A stretch of DNA of 64,000 nucleotides from JAEUPI01 sp036520715. GTDB taxonomy: Bacteria > Pseudomonadota > Gammaproteobacteria > Burkholderiales > Burkholderiaceae_C. How positions within the stretch are numbered: the first letter of the stretch is position 1; each line of letters starts with the position of its first letter. The notes under the pieces were generated by a model. It worked only from the letters and a program-made list of their open reading frames with translations. It made no database searches and was not told the DNA's origin. Shown here in pieces: positions 30,424 through 42,180 of this stretch. The stretch spans positions 1 to 64,000 of the forward strand of contig DATDJF010000353.1 in assembly GCA_036520715.1 (NCBI GenBank), written 5' to 3'. A program made the position numbers and the translations under genes.

Positions 30424-31542
30424 ATGGCGGATGTACAACTGCGCGACGTCGCGAAATCGTTCGGCAGCGTGCAGGTTCTGCGCGACATCAACCTGCACAT
30501 CGCCGACGGCGAGTTTGTGGTCTTCGTTGGCCCGTCGGGCTGCGGCAAGTCCACGCTGCTGCGCATGATCGCGGGGCTCGAAGACATCACCGCCGGCGAG
30601 CTGACCATCGGCGGCGAGCGCGTGAACGATGTGCCGCCCGCCGAACGGGGCGTTGCGATGGTCTTTCAGTCGTACGCGCTGTACCCGCACATGACGCTGT
30701 ACGACAACATGGCGTTCGGCCTGAAGCTGGCCGACTTGCCGAAGGCTGAAATCGACGCCGCGGTGAAAACCGCTGCCGCGACTCTGCACATCGAACACCT
30801 GCTCGACCGCAAGCCCAAGGCGCTGTCGGGCGGCCAACGCCAGCGCGTGGCGATCGGCCGGGCCATCGTGCGCAAGCCCAAGGTGTTCCTGTTCGACGAG
30901 CCGCTGTCGAACCTCGACGCCGCTTTGCGCGTGCGCATGCGCTACGAGTTCGCGAAGCTGCACGAGCAGCTCAAGACGACGATGGTCTACGTCACTCACG
31001 ACCAGATCGAGGCGATGACGCTGGCCAGCCGCATCGTGGTGTTGTCGACCGCCGGCCGGATCGAGCAGGTCGGTGCCCCGCTCGAGCTCTACGAGTACCC
31101 GGTCAACATGTTCGTCGCCGGATTCATGGGCTCGCCGAAGATGAACTTCCTCGCCGGCGAGGTCGTCGAGGCCGGGGCAACAGAGGCGATCGTGCGGCTG
31201 AAGTCGGGTGCGCCGATCCGCATCGAGGTCGACGCGTCCAAGGCCCGGCCGGGCGACGCGGTCACGCTGGGCATCCGGCCCGAGCACTTCGTGCCCGATG
31301 CCAGCACCAACACGATCGAATCGACCGTGGCCTTCCTCGAGTCGCTGGGCAACACGACGCACGCCTACTTCGCCTATCCGGGCGTGGAGGACGCGCTGAC
31401 CTGCGATCTGGCGGGACACGCGACGCTGGCGGTCGGCGACACGCTGAAGATCGGCATCCCGGCCGATTGCTGCCACTTGTTTGACGACAAGGGCAACGCC
31501 TTCAAGCGCCACTACAAGATGCCTGTGCGGCGTGCGGCATGA
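30424..31542 (+). CDS. malK: Maltodextrin ABC transporter ATP-binding protein
   Basis: 372 residues from the ATG at 30424 (GGAG upstream); longer readings to 30196 lack support. ATPase of a CUT1-type sugar importer: Walker A GPSGCGKST, Q-loop VFQSYALYPHMT, signature LSGGQRQRVAIGR, Walker B VFLFDEPLSNLDA and H-loop TMVYVTHDQIEAM, followed by a C-terminal TOBE regulatory domain with MGSPKMNFLAGEV and LGIRPEHFV. Coupled in expression to malE, malF and malG just downstream; first gene of a seven-gene rightward operon. Confidence 0.95.
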   Translation: MADVQLRDVAKSFGSVQVLRDINLHIADGEFVVFVGPSGCGKSTLLRMIAGLEDITAGELTIGGERVNDVPPAERGVAMVFQSYALYPHMTLYDNMAFGLKLADLPKAEIDAAVKTAAATLHIEHLLDRKPKALSGGQRQRVAIGRAIVRKPKVFLFDEPLSNLDAALRVRMRYEFAKLHEQLKTTMVYVTHDQIEAMTLASRIVVLSTAGRIEQVGAPLELYEYPVNMFVAGFMGSPKMNFLAGEVVEAGATEAIVRLKSGAPIRIEVDASKARPGDAVTLGIRPEHFVPDASTNTIESTVAFLESLGNTTHAYFAYPGVEDALTCDLAGHATLAVGDTLKIGIPADCCHLFDDKGNAFKRHYKMPVRRAA

Positions 31543-31618
31543 GCGCGCCGATGGGCATGGAGTCCGAGGAGCGAGTCTTCGTTCTCTGCGATCCAATTCC
31601 GGCTTACAAGGAGACACC

Positions 31619-32812
<1,194 letters not shown>

Positions 32813-32823
32813 ACGGCCAGGCA

Positions 32824-32856
32824 GCAGCCGCCGTTGGTGCAGCGGCTGCCCCTTTT
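32824..32856 (+). terminator. Hairpin between malE and malF (attenuator or mRNA stabiliser)
   Basis: Arms GCAGCCGC (32824-32831) and GCGGCTGC (32842-32849) with a 10-base loop, followed by CCC and four T. Probably a partial terminator that lowers malF-G expression relative to malE. Confidence 0.6.
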
Positions 32857-32945
32857 GCAGGGCTTGGGCCGAGCGCGGGCCCCAGATTCCGGGACCAGCC
32901 CGGCAACGGGACTGCCAGCGACGGCACACTCGAAAGCACGACACG

Positions 32946-34514
<1,569 letters not shown>

Positions 34515-34517
34515 GCC

Positions 34518-35408
<891 letters not shown>

Positions 35409-35426
35409 AGGACCCGGCGCACGACG

Positions 35427-37142
35427 ATGATGCCCGGCCGCTCGCTGCTCGCGGCATTCGTGCTCGCCGCCACGCTGGCCGGCTGCACGCGCCCGGCGAA
35501 GGCGCCGGACGGGGTCGCCGGCAGCTTCGCCGACAACCCGATCGTCTACTTCGTCATCACCGATCGTTTCCTCAACGGCAACCCGGCCAACGACGGCAGC
35601 TACGGACGCACCCGCGAGGCGAACCCCAAGGACGACGTCGGCACTTTCCACGGCGGCGACGTGGCGGGTCTGACCAAGAAGCTTGAAGAGGGCTGGTTCA
35701 AGGAGCTGGGTGTCAACGCGATCTGGATCACGGCGCCGTACGAACAGGCTCACGGATGGGTGGCTGGCGGCCAGAAGGAGTTCAAGCACTACGGCTACCA
35801 CGGCTACTTTGCGCTCGACTTCACCCGGCTCGACCAGAACATGGGCACGCCCGAGGAGTTGCGCGCCTTCGTCAAGACGGCGCATGCGCAGGGCATCCGC
35901 GTGCTGTTCGACGTCGTGATGAACCACCCGGGCTACGGCGACCTGCGCACGCTCGGTGAGTACATCTTGCAGCCCGCGAGCGACAAGAAGGTCGGCATGC
36001 TGTGGTCCGGCTGGGAGAAGGCGACGCTGTCGGACTACCACAGCTACATCGACTACAACGATCCGGCCTGGCTGCAGTGGTGGGGGCGCGACTGGATCCG
36101 CGCCGGCCTGCGCGGCTACGACGAGGGTGGCCGCGACGACCTGACCGCGCAGCTGGCCTACCTGCCCGACTTCAAGACCGAGCAGACCAAACCGGTGGCG
36201 CTGCCGCCTCTGCTCAAGGCCAAGGCTGACACCCAGGCCAAGGAGTTGCCCAACGCCACCGTGCGCGACTACCTCGTCAGCTGGCTGTCGTCATGGGTGC
36301 GCGACTACGGCATCGACGGGTTTCGCGCCGACACCGTCAAGCACGTCGAGTCTGAGTCTTGGACCGCGCTGAAGAAGGCGAGCAACGACGCGCTGGCGGC
36401 GTGGAAGGCGGCCCACACGAGCGAGAAGATCGATGATGCGCCGTTCTGGATGACGGGCGAATACTGGGGCCAGGGCATCGAGCGCAACGCCGTCTACGAT
36501 GCCGGATTCGACAACATGATCAACTTCGACTTCCAGGAGCGCGCCGAGGCGGTGCTCCGGGATTCGCTGGACGCCGCGGCGCTCGACAAGCTCTACGCAG
36601 ACTATGCCCGCGTGCTGGCCACGCCGGCCCGCCACAACGTGCTGTCGTATCTGAGCTCGCACGACACCAAGCTCTTCGAGCGCAGCCGCCTGATCGATGC
36701 CGGCAGCGTGCTGCTGCTGGCGCCAGGAGGTGTGCAGATCTTCTACGGCGACGAAACGGCCCGCCCACCGGGGCCGGCGCCCTCGGGTGACAAACAGCAG
36801 GCCACGCGCTCCGACATGAACTGGGCCGCACCCGACGCCGCCACGCTCGAACACTGGCGCAAGCTCGGCCAGTTCCGCAAGCGCCATGTCGCGCTGGCTC
36901 GCGGTGTTCACACGAGGCTGGCCGATTCGCCCTACACGTTCAGCCGCGTCGCCGGCGACGACAAGGTCGTGGTCGCGCTCGGCGTCAGCGGGTCGCCAGC
37001 AGTGCTCAGGGTCGGCGGCGTGTTCGCCGACGGCACGTCGCTGCGCGACGCCTACAGCGGTGAGAGCGCCAAGGTCGAAGGCGGCGAGGTCGTGCTCAAG
37101 CCGCATGCGCGCGGCGTCGTGCTGTTGGAGGCGGTGAAATGA
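35427..37142 (+). CDS. Lipoprotein alpha-amylase, GH13 (MalS-like)
   Basis: 571 residues with a lipobox LAGC (Cys20), so it should be lipid-anchored in the periplasm or outer membrane. The GH13 barrel carries DVVMNH, the nucleophile Asp302 in GFRADTVKH, acid/base Glu345 in TGEYWG and Asp413 in YLSSHDTKLF. The opening DNPIVYFVITDRFLNG and overall pattern resemble periplasmic amylase MalS (subfamily 19). It hydrolyses maltodextrins before or during import. The stop overlaps the next amylase gene's start as ATGA. Confidence 0.92.
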   Translation: MMPGRSLLAAFVLAATLAGCTRPAKAPDGVAGSFADNPIVYFVITDRFLNGNPANDGSYGRTREANPKDDVGTFHGGDVAGLTKKLEEGWFKELGVNAIWITAPYEQAHGWVAGGQKEFKHYGYHGYFALDFTRLDQNMGTPEELRAFVKTAHAQGIRVLFDVVMNHPGYGDLRTLGEYILQPASDKKVGMLWSGWEKATLSDYHSYIDYNDPAWLQWWGRDWIRAGLRGYDEGGRDDLTAQLAYLPDFKTEQTKPVALPPLLKAKADTQAKELPNATVRDYLVSWLSSWVRDYGIDGFRADTVKHVESESWTALKKASNDALAAWKAAHTSEKIDDAPFWMTGEYWGQGIERNAVYDAGFDNMINFDFQERAEAVLRDSLDAAALDKLYADYARVLATPARHNVLSYLSSHDTKLFERSRLIDAGSVLLLAPGGVQIFYGDETARPPGPAPSGDKQQATRSDMNWAAPDAATLEHWRKLGQFRKRHVALARGVHTRLADSPYTFSRVAGDDKVVVALGVSGSPAVLRVGGVFADGTSLRDAYSGESAKVEGGEVVLKPHARGVVLLEAVK

Positions 37143-38746
37143 AGCGGCTCGCGGCCCGGTGCGCGCTGACGCTGGCGCTCGCCGCGACGCTCGCCGCGTG
37201 CGGCGGCGGGGGTGGCACGACGGGCAGCGCACTGCTGCCGCCGCTCGATCCGACCTACCGGGCCAGCGGCAGGGCCGCCGCCGGCGAGGTGTTCGTGCAC
37301 CTGTTCGAATGGCGCTGGAGCGACATCGCGCGCGAGTGCGAGACCTTCCTCGGACCAGCGGGTTATGCCGCGGTGCAGATATCGCCGCCGAGCGAACACG
37401 CCGTGATCACCAGCGGCGTCGGCTACCCCTGGTGGCAACGCTACCAGACCGTCAGCTATCGGCTCGACCAATCGCGGTCGGGAACGCTGGCCGAGTTTCG
37501 CGACATGGTCAGCCGCTGCAACACCGCCGGCGTGAAGATCTATGCCGACGCTGTCATCAACCACATGACCGCGGGCGCTGGCACCGGCAGCGCGGGCAGC
37601 ACGTACAGCAAGACCGACTACCCGGCCGTGTCCTGGGGAACCGGCGACTTCCATGCGGGTTGCAGTGTCGGCAACTACGCCGACGCCGCCAACGTGCAGC
37701 TGTGCGAACTCGTCGGACTGGCCGACCTTCGTACCGAAGACGACGCGGTCCGCTCGAAGATCGCGGCCTATCTGATCGCACTGCACGCCGAAGGTGTGGC
37801 GGGGTTTCGCATCGATGCGGCCAAGCACATGCAGCCGCGCGACATCGACGCCATCGTCTCGCAAGTCAACTCGGCGGCGCTGGCCGCCGGCCGCCCGCTG
37901 CCGTACTACTTTCTCGAGGTGATCAACAACGCCGGCGAGGCGGTGACGGCCGAGCAGTACTTCGGCGTCGGCTACGCCGCAGGCGGCGCGGCCGACATTA
38001 CCGATTTTCACTACGGCTATCGCATCACCGACGCGTTCACCGGCCGCAACGGCGCCACGTTGGCCTCGCTGCAGACCTTGACCAGCTCGCTGCTGCCGAC
38101 CAACAAGGGGGTCGTCTTCATCGACAACCACGACAACCAGCGCGGCGACAACCTGTACTACGTGTCGACCGTCGGCGGCGTGCCGGTCTACGACCTGGCC
38201 GCGATCTTCATGCTCGCGCATCCGCACGGCGCCCCGAGCGTGATGTCGAGCTACGGCTTCGACCGCAGCACGCAATCCGGCCGCGACGCCGGCCCGCCGT
38301 CGTCGCCGCCCGGAGTGACGCAATCGACCTACGATGGCCAGGGCAACACGCGTTGCACCGCGACGATCGGAAGTGTCCAGGTCGGCAGCTGGATCTGCGA
38401 GCACCGGCTGGTGGCGATCGCCAACATGGTCGCGTTCCGCAAGGCCACGGCGGGTGCGCCGCTGGCGGGCTTGCGCACCATCAACGCCGACAACAACCGC
38501 ATCGCGTTCGCACGCGACGGCAAGGGCTTCGTCGCGTTGAGCCGCAGCGTGGCGGCCACGTTCAGCGCAGCGACCACCCTGCCCGACGGCAACTACTGCA
38601 ACGTCGCCCGGTTCACCTACCAGCCGGCCAGCGGCGGTGCGGGGGCCAGTTGCTCCGGTGCGCCGGTCAGCGTGGCCGGCGGCAGTGCGTTGATCGATCT
38701 GCCCGCCAACGGCGCGGTGGTGCTGCACGTCGGTGCGAAACTGTGA
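37139..38746 (+). CDS. Second lipoprotein alpha-amylase, GH13
   Basis: 535 residues with a lipobox LAAC (Cys21) and a Gly-rich tether. The order EVFVHLFEWRWSDIARECE, GYAAVQISPPSEH and GYPWWQRYQTVSY is that of secreted bacterial alpha-amylases of the subfamily 32 type. Catalytic residues are Asp226 in GFRIDAAKH, Glu260 in FLEVI and Asp332 in IDNHDNQRG; a C-terminal beta-sandwich follows (from about residue 450). Its start overlaps the stop of the upstream amylase gene, so both enzymes are made from one message, suggesting division of labour on starch and shorter dextrins. Confidence 0.93.
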   Translation: MKRLAARCALTLALAATLAACGGGGGTTGSALLPPLDPTYRASGRAAAGEVFVHLFEWRWSDIARECETFLGPAGYAAVQISPPSEHAVITSGVGYPWWQRYQTVSYRLDQSRSGTLAEFRDMVSRCNTAGVKIYADAVINHMTAGAGTGSAGSTYSKTDYPAVSWGTGDFHAGCSVGNYADAANVQLCELVGLADLRTEDDAVRSKIAAYLIALHAEGVAGFRIDAAKHMQPRDIDAIVSQVNSAALAAGRPLPYYFLEVINNAGEAVTAEQYFGVGYAAGGAADITDFHYGYRITDAFTGRNGATLASLQTLTSSLLPTNKGVVFIDNHDNQRGDNLYYVSTVGGVPVYDLAAIFMLAHPHGAPSVMSSYGFDRSTQSGRDAGPPSSPPGVTQSTYDGQGNTRCTATIGSVQVGSWICEHRLVAIANMVAFRKATAGAPLAGLRTINADNNRIAFARDGKGFVALSRSVAATFSAATTLPDGNYCNVARFTYQPASGGAGASCSGAPVSVAGGSALIDLPANGAVVLHVGAKL

Positions 38747-38792
38747 TGTGGGGCGCTTGTTTATTTCGTCGACCCCTGCAAGGAGAACGTAC

Positions 38793-39275
38793 ATGCAAAA
38801 ACGACTGATCCTCGCTGCCGCCGCGGCGGTGCTCGCTCTCGCTGTCGGCGTGCCGCTGGCCCACGCCCAGGCGGCGCCCGAGGTGGCCAAGACCCCGGAC
38901 GGCATGGTCGCGATCCACTACTTCCGCCCCGACGGCAGCTATGACGGCTGGGGCGTGCACCTGTGGGAGAGCTTCGAGAAGGTCGAGAACGGCAAGATCG
39001 TCGCGCCGAGGACCATGGCCGACACGCCGATTCTGGGCATCTCATGGGCATCGCCGATGAAACCGACCGGCAAAGACGGCTTCGGCATCTACTGGCAGGT
39101 CAAGGCCAACGAGTTCCGCAACGGCAAGTACAACTACATCATCCACAAAGGCGACTCGAAGGACTGCACGAGGGACTCGGTGTGGTTCAACACGCAGGGC
39201 AACACCATCTTCATCAACCAGGGCGACTGCACCGCCTACTTCAGCGCCGAAGACGCCATCAAGGCACGCAAGTGA
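38793..39275 (+). CDS. Secreted stand-alone CBM41 (pullulanase-associated) carbohydrate-binding protein
   Basis: 160 residues from the ATG at 38793 (AAGGAGAA upstream). A signal peptide ends near PLAHAQA, and the rest is one domain, AIHYFRPDGSYDGWGVHLWE through GFGIYWQVKANEF and YNYIIHKGDSKDC. This is the pullulanase-associated domain (CBM41), which binds alpha-glucans and is normally fused to pullulanases. No enzyme domain is attached here. Last gene of the mal operon; it probably holds starch or dextrin near the lipoprotein amylases. Confidence 0.85.
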   Translation: MQKRLILAAAAAVLALAVGVPLAHAQAAPEVAKTPDGMVAIHYFRPDGSYDGWGVHLWESFEKVENGKIVAPRTMADTPILGISWASPMKPTGKDGFGIYWQVKANEFRNGKYNYIIHKGDSKDCTRDSVWFNTQGNTIFINQGDCTAYFSAEDAIKARK

Positions 39276-39322
39276 GACGACGGCCAATGCGGCGACGCGC
39301 CCGACGCCGCCGCATCGGCGCG

Positions 39323-39372
39323 AAAAAAGAGCGCCCGGTCGGGCGCAAAAAAGAGCGCCCCGTGGGGCGCTC
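39323..39372 (-). terminator. Tandem terminators after lamB
   Basis: Two hairpins in the minus direction: GAGCGCCCC/GGGGCGCTC (39353-39372) followed by six T, then GCGCCC/GGGCGC (39331-39346) followed by T-rich 39323-39328. They lie between the converging lamB and CBM41 genes; the A runs on the plus strand make them directional for lamB. Confidence 0.88.
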
Positions 39373-39407
39373 GAATCCAGCAGTCGCTCTCGCTCGCTAG
39401 GTTCTGC

Positions 39408-40658
39408 TCACCACCAGGCCTCGGCCTGGAAGCCCCAGGTGCTGCCGCTGGTGGAGGCGCCGTACGGGCCGGCCGTGCCGCCAGCGATAGTGCCGCCGCC
39501 GGGGCCGAAGACGCCGTCACGCGCCGCGTCGTTCCACTTGTTATAGCTGTAGAAGAAACGCAGTTCCGGGCGCGCCCAGAAACCGCGACCGGCCACGATC
39601 GTCGGGGCGATCGTGATCTTGGCCAGCTTTGCCGTCGGCCGCCCATCGGGCTTGACCTGGTTGTATCCGATCTCACCCTGCAGCTTGAAGTAGTCGCTGA
39701 AGTGCCAGACCGGGCGTGCGCCGATGTAATCCCACGTGTAGTTGTTCTTGTAGTCCCAGTGGCCGATCACGGCCATGCCCGAGAACTCCGGCGAGAACTG
39801 CCACTGCAACGAGTCCTGAATCCCCCAGCTGCCATCCTGGTTGCCCGGCGTGTTGTTGGGGGAGTTGATGGAAGAAACGCGCGCGGAGTCTTTGCCCACC
39901 GTCGCGAACAGCTTGTTGACCCCGTCCAGCACCGGCCACGACCACTCGCCCGTCAGCGCGGTGCCACTCTTGCTGTTGGCCACCGTCGTGTCGGCCGTGT
40001 TGTACTGCAGGCCGAACTCGAGCGAGCCGAGCGACCCCAGGTTGATGCCGTGAATTCGAGCATCGAACCGGGTCGTCGCGTTGCGGTTCGGGTCGTTGTC
40101 GAAGTTGTTGCCCTGGTTGCGAAAGATCGCGAACGAGCTGGTCATCCCACTGTCACCGAGCTTGATCTTCTCGACGCCGGCGCCCGGGCCGGACGCGTCC
40201 CAGTAGAAGAAGTCGGTGATGTGGACGTCGTGGCGCTGGTAGTAGCGCTTGCCGACCCACGCGCTGCCGCCCATCAGGAACGGCAGGTTCTTCGCTTCGA
40301 CCCAGTTCTGGCGCAGAGCCCAGTGACTCCCCGGGTCCTGGGCGATATTCTCGAAGTCTTGTTCCTGCGCCGCTGCGTAGCCGAACATCACGTGGTAGTC
40401 GAACTTGACCCCGTCCTTGGCGTCGAGCAGGGTCTGGTCGAACTGCGCCTCGCCGTAGGTCTCGCACTCGTTGCCGAGGCGGAAGTTGCCGTTGCCAGCT
40501 GCGCCGGGCAGTCTGAAGCAGGTCTGCCCGCCCGCCTTGTTGCTCCAGCCGACGCCGCTGCGGAAGTATCCGTGGAACTCGAGCGCCTGCGCCGAACCGG
40601 CCGCCGCCAACAATGCTGCGGCCGTGATCGGCAGCAGGGCGAATCGTCTGACTTTCAT
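39408..40658 (-). CDS. lamB: Maltoporin (LamB-type outer-membrane channel)
   Basis: 416 residues from the ATG at 40658, which has a strong AGGAGG site. A signal peptide ending AQALEF is followed by LEFHGYFRSGVGWS, the start of the LamB barrel. Alternating aromatic strands include YYQRHDVHITDFFYWDASGPG (in two parts) and ITIAPTIVAGRGFWARPELR, and the C-terminus ends with the aromatic WGFQAEAWW for outer-membrane insertion. It admits maltodextrins for MalE. Reads toward the mal operon and ends in tandem terminators. Confidence 0.95.
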   Translation of the reverse strand: MKVRRFALLPITAAALLAAAGSAQALEFHGYFRSGVGWSNKAGGQTCFRLPGAAGNGNFRLGNECETYGEAQFDQTLLDAKDGVKFDYHVMFGYAAAQEQDFENIAQDPGSHWALRQNWVEAKNLPFLMGGSAWVGKRYYQRHDVHITDFFYWDASGPGAGVEKIKLGDSGMTSSFAIFRNQGNNFDNDPNRNATTRFDARIHGINLGSLGSLEFGLQYNTADTTVANSKSGTALTGEWSWPVLDGVNKLFATVGKDSARVSSINSPNNTPGNQDGSWGIQDSLQWQFSPEFSGMAVIGHWDYKNNYTWDYIGARPVWHFSDYFKLQGEIGYNQVKPDGRPTAKLAKITIAPTIVAGRGFWARPELRFFYSYNKWNDAARDGVFGPGGGTIAGGTAGPYGASTSGSTWGFQAEAWW

Positions 40659-40815
40659 GTTGCCTCCTGTGGCTGAGAGTGGGTGGCTTCGCGATCGAAG
40701 CCTGGTCAACAGCATGCGTCGCAGCCCCGCTGGCGGCCCGGTGCATCGCTGATCGGGTGTGCGGCACGCCGCCGGCACACGTGGCTGGAACAGGCGTCCC
40801 CAGCGCATTGCGACC

Positions 40816-41808
40816 TCAGTCCGACTTCGCGCCGGCTTGCGCCAGTGCATGGGCCGCGCCGGTCAGCGCCGCGTGGGGTGCGGTGATCAGGCCGGTGGCG
40901 ATGCGCGCCATGTAGGCGGCGAAGCGCCCCTTCGCCTCGAAGCGCTCGCGAAAACGCGACGCAAAGAAGAACTCGCCGAGCTTCGGCACGATGCCGCCGG
41001 CGACGAACACGCCGCCGCGCGCGCCGACCGTCAGCGCCACGTTGCCGGCGAAGGTCCCCAGCATCGCGCAGAACGTGTCGAGCGCGGCGAGGCAGTCGGC
41101 ATCGTTGCGCTCGCGCGCCGCGCGTGTGATGGCTTCGGCATCGAGCGGCTGGCATGGCGCGCCGCGCACCGTGCACACGGCTCGGTACAGCCGCGGCAGG
41201 CCGATTCCCGACAGCAAGTGCTCGGCCGACACGTGGCCGAGCTCGGCACGCAGCACGCGCAGCACCTCACCCTCGAAGTCGTCGGCCGCTGCAGCGGTAA
41301 CATGGCCGCCCTCGGCAGGTAGCGCGATCCAGCCGCCGTTGAGGAGCACGCAACTCGATACGCCCAGGCCTGTGCCGGGGCCGATCACGGCCATCGGCCA
41401 GCGCCGATTGGCACGGGCCGCACCGAGCCACCAAGTCTGCTCGTCGCCGAGTTGCGGCAGCGCCAAAGCCAGCGCTTCGAAGTCGTTGAGCAGCAGCACC
41501 CGGCGCGCGCCAAGGGCATTGGCCAGCTCGGCGCGAGACACGATCCATGCGCTGTTGGTCATCTTGACCGTGTCGCCGTCGATCGGCGTCGCGAGAGCCA
41601 ATGCCACGGACTGCGGCCGCACTGCTTTGCCGTCGCGACGCGTCAGTTGCTCGAGATAGAGGCCGGCAGCGGCCTGTGGCGATTCGTGGTCGCCGCACGT
41701 GAAGGACACGACGTCGACCAACGCTGCGCCATCGGCATGCACGAGGCCGAAGCGCGCATTGGTGCCGCCGATGTCGGCGAGCAGCCACGGATAGTCGGCA
41801 CCTGCCAT
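40816..41808 (-). CDS. glk: Glucokinase
   Basis: 330 residues from the ATG at 41808 (a GTG at 41811 is also possible; GAGG lies upstream). Phosphorylates glucose with ATP. The phosphate-1 loop LLADIGGTNARFGL is intact at residues 9-22, catalytic Asp is in LLNDFEALAL, phosphate-2 is GPGTGLGVS, and the glucose-binding EGGHV and GHVSAE segments are present. It feeds glucose from maltodextrin breakdown into metabolism. Transcribed in the same direction as lamB, and divergent from the SDR and Glk-HexR genes across a region with two HexR-like sites. Confidence 0.95.
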   Translation of the reverse strand: MAGADYPWLLADIGGTNARFGLVHADGAALVDVVSFTCGDHESPQAAAGLYLEQLTRRDGKAVRPQSVALALATPIDGDTVKMTNSAWIVSRAELANALGARRVLLLNDFEALALALPQLGDEQTWWLGAARANRRWPMAVIGPGTGLGVSSCVLLNGGWIALPAEGGHVTAAAADDFEGEVLRVLRAELGHVSAEHLLSGIGLPRLYRAVCTVRGAPCQPLDAEAITRAARERNDADCLAALDTFCAMLGTFAGNVALTVGARGGVFVAGGIVPKLGEFFFASRFRERFEAKGRFAAYMARIATGLITAPHAALTGAAHALAQAGAKSD

Positions 41809-41820
41809 CACGCTGCCTCG

Positions 41821-41916
41821 TCAGCCGCAGCGCCCGCCTGCACGGGCGACAGCGACCCCCTCTCGCATACGCAGCGCGACTAGCCGCACCCCATCGCATC
41901 CACCGCGATTGCGCAT
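41821..41916 (-). CDS. Possible 31-codon leader ORF upstream of glk
   Basis: An ATG at 41916 preceded by a very strong GGAGGGAG site (about 41923-41931) opens a 31-codon frame, MRNRGGCDGVRLVALRMREG and onward, that ends in TGA at 41823-41821. It is in the same frame as glk and stops five codons before the glk ATG. It may be a leader peptide affecting glk translation, or the site may be a relic of an older glk start. No family recognised. Confidence 0.35.
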   Translation of the reverse strand: MRNRGGCDGVRLVALRMREGVAVARAGGRCG

Positions 41917-41979
41917 CGTTGTCTCCCTCCTCGTCGACCGATGCATCGGTCTATTCGTGTTCGATTCTCGCCGTTCCAA

Positions 41980-41994
41980 TGTAGCGAAACTACA
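41980..41994. promoter_or_regulatory. HexR-like operator, site 1
   Basis: TGTAGCGAAACTACA: TGTA and TACA half-sites separated by 7 bases, the architecture reported for HexR operators. It lies 172 bases before the glk ATG and should affect the leftward transcript. Confidence 0.65.
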
Positions 41995-42132
41995 TGGACA
42001 TTTCCATTGAGGACAGTCAGAGCCGGCGCATGATTTGTTGCCCATGCGACACGTTTTGCTTGGCGGGTGTGGATGGACAAGGGTAAATCCTTATGTGGAA
42101 CCAGGGTCGACGCGTGGCGCCCAGTACAGTCT

Positions 42133-42147
42133 TGTAGTCAAACTACG
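42133..42147. promoter_or_regulatory. HexR-like operator, site 2
   Basis: TGTAGTCAAACTACG: the same 15-base plan with one mismatch in the last half-site. It ends 34 bases before the SDR start and fits control of the SDR, glk-hexR and xyl genes. Confidence 0.65.
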
Positions 42148-42180
42148 GTCTTCTGAGGACTGGCGTCGAGGAAGGCGTTG

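Larger units (their letters stand above)
41809..42180. other. Divergent control region between glk and the SDR gene
   Basis: 372 bases holding a possible leader reading frame (41821-41916, minus) and two HexR-like palindromes (41980-41994 and 42133-42147). No confident -35/-10 pair was found for either direction. Confidence 0.6.
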
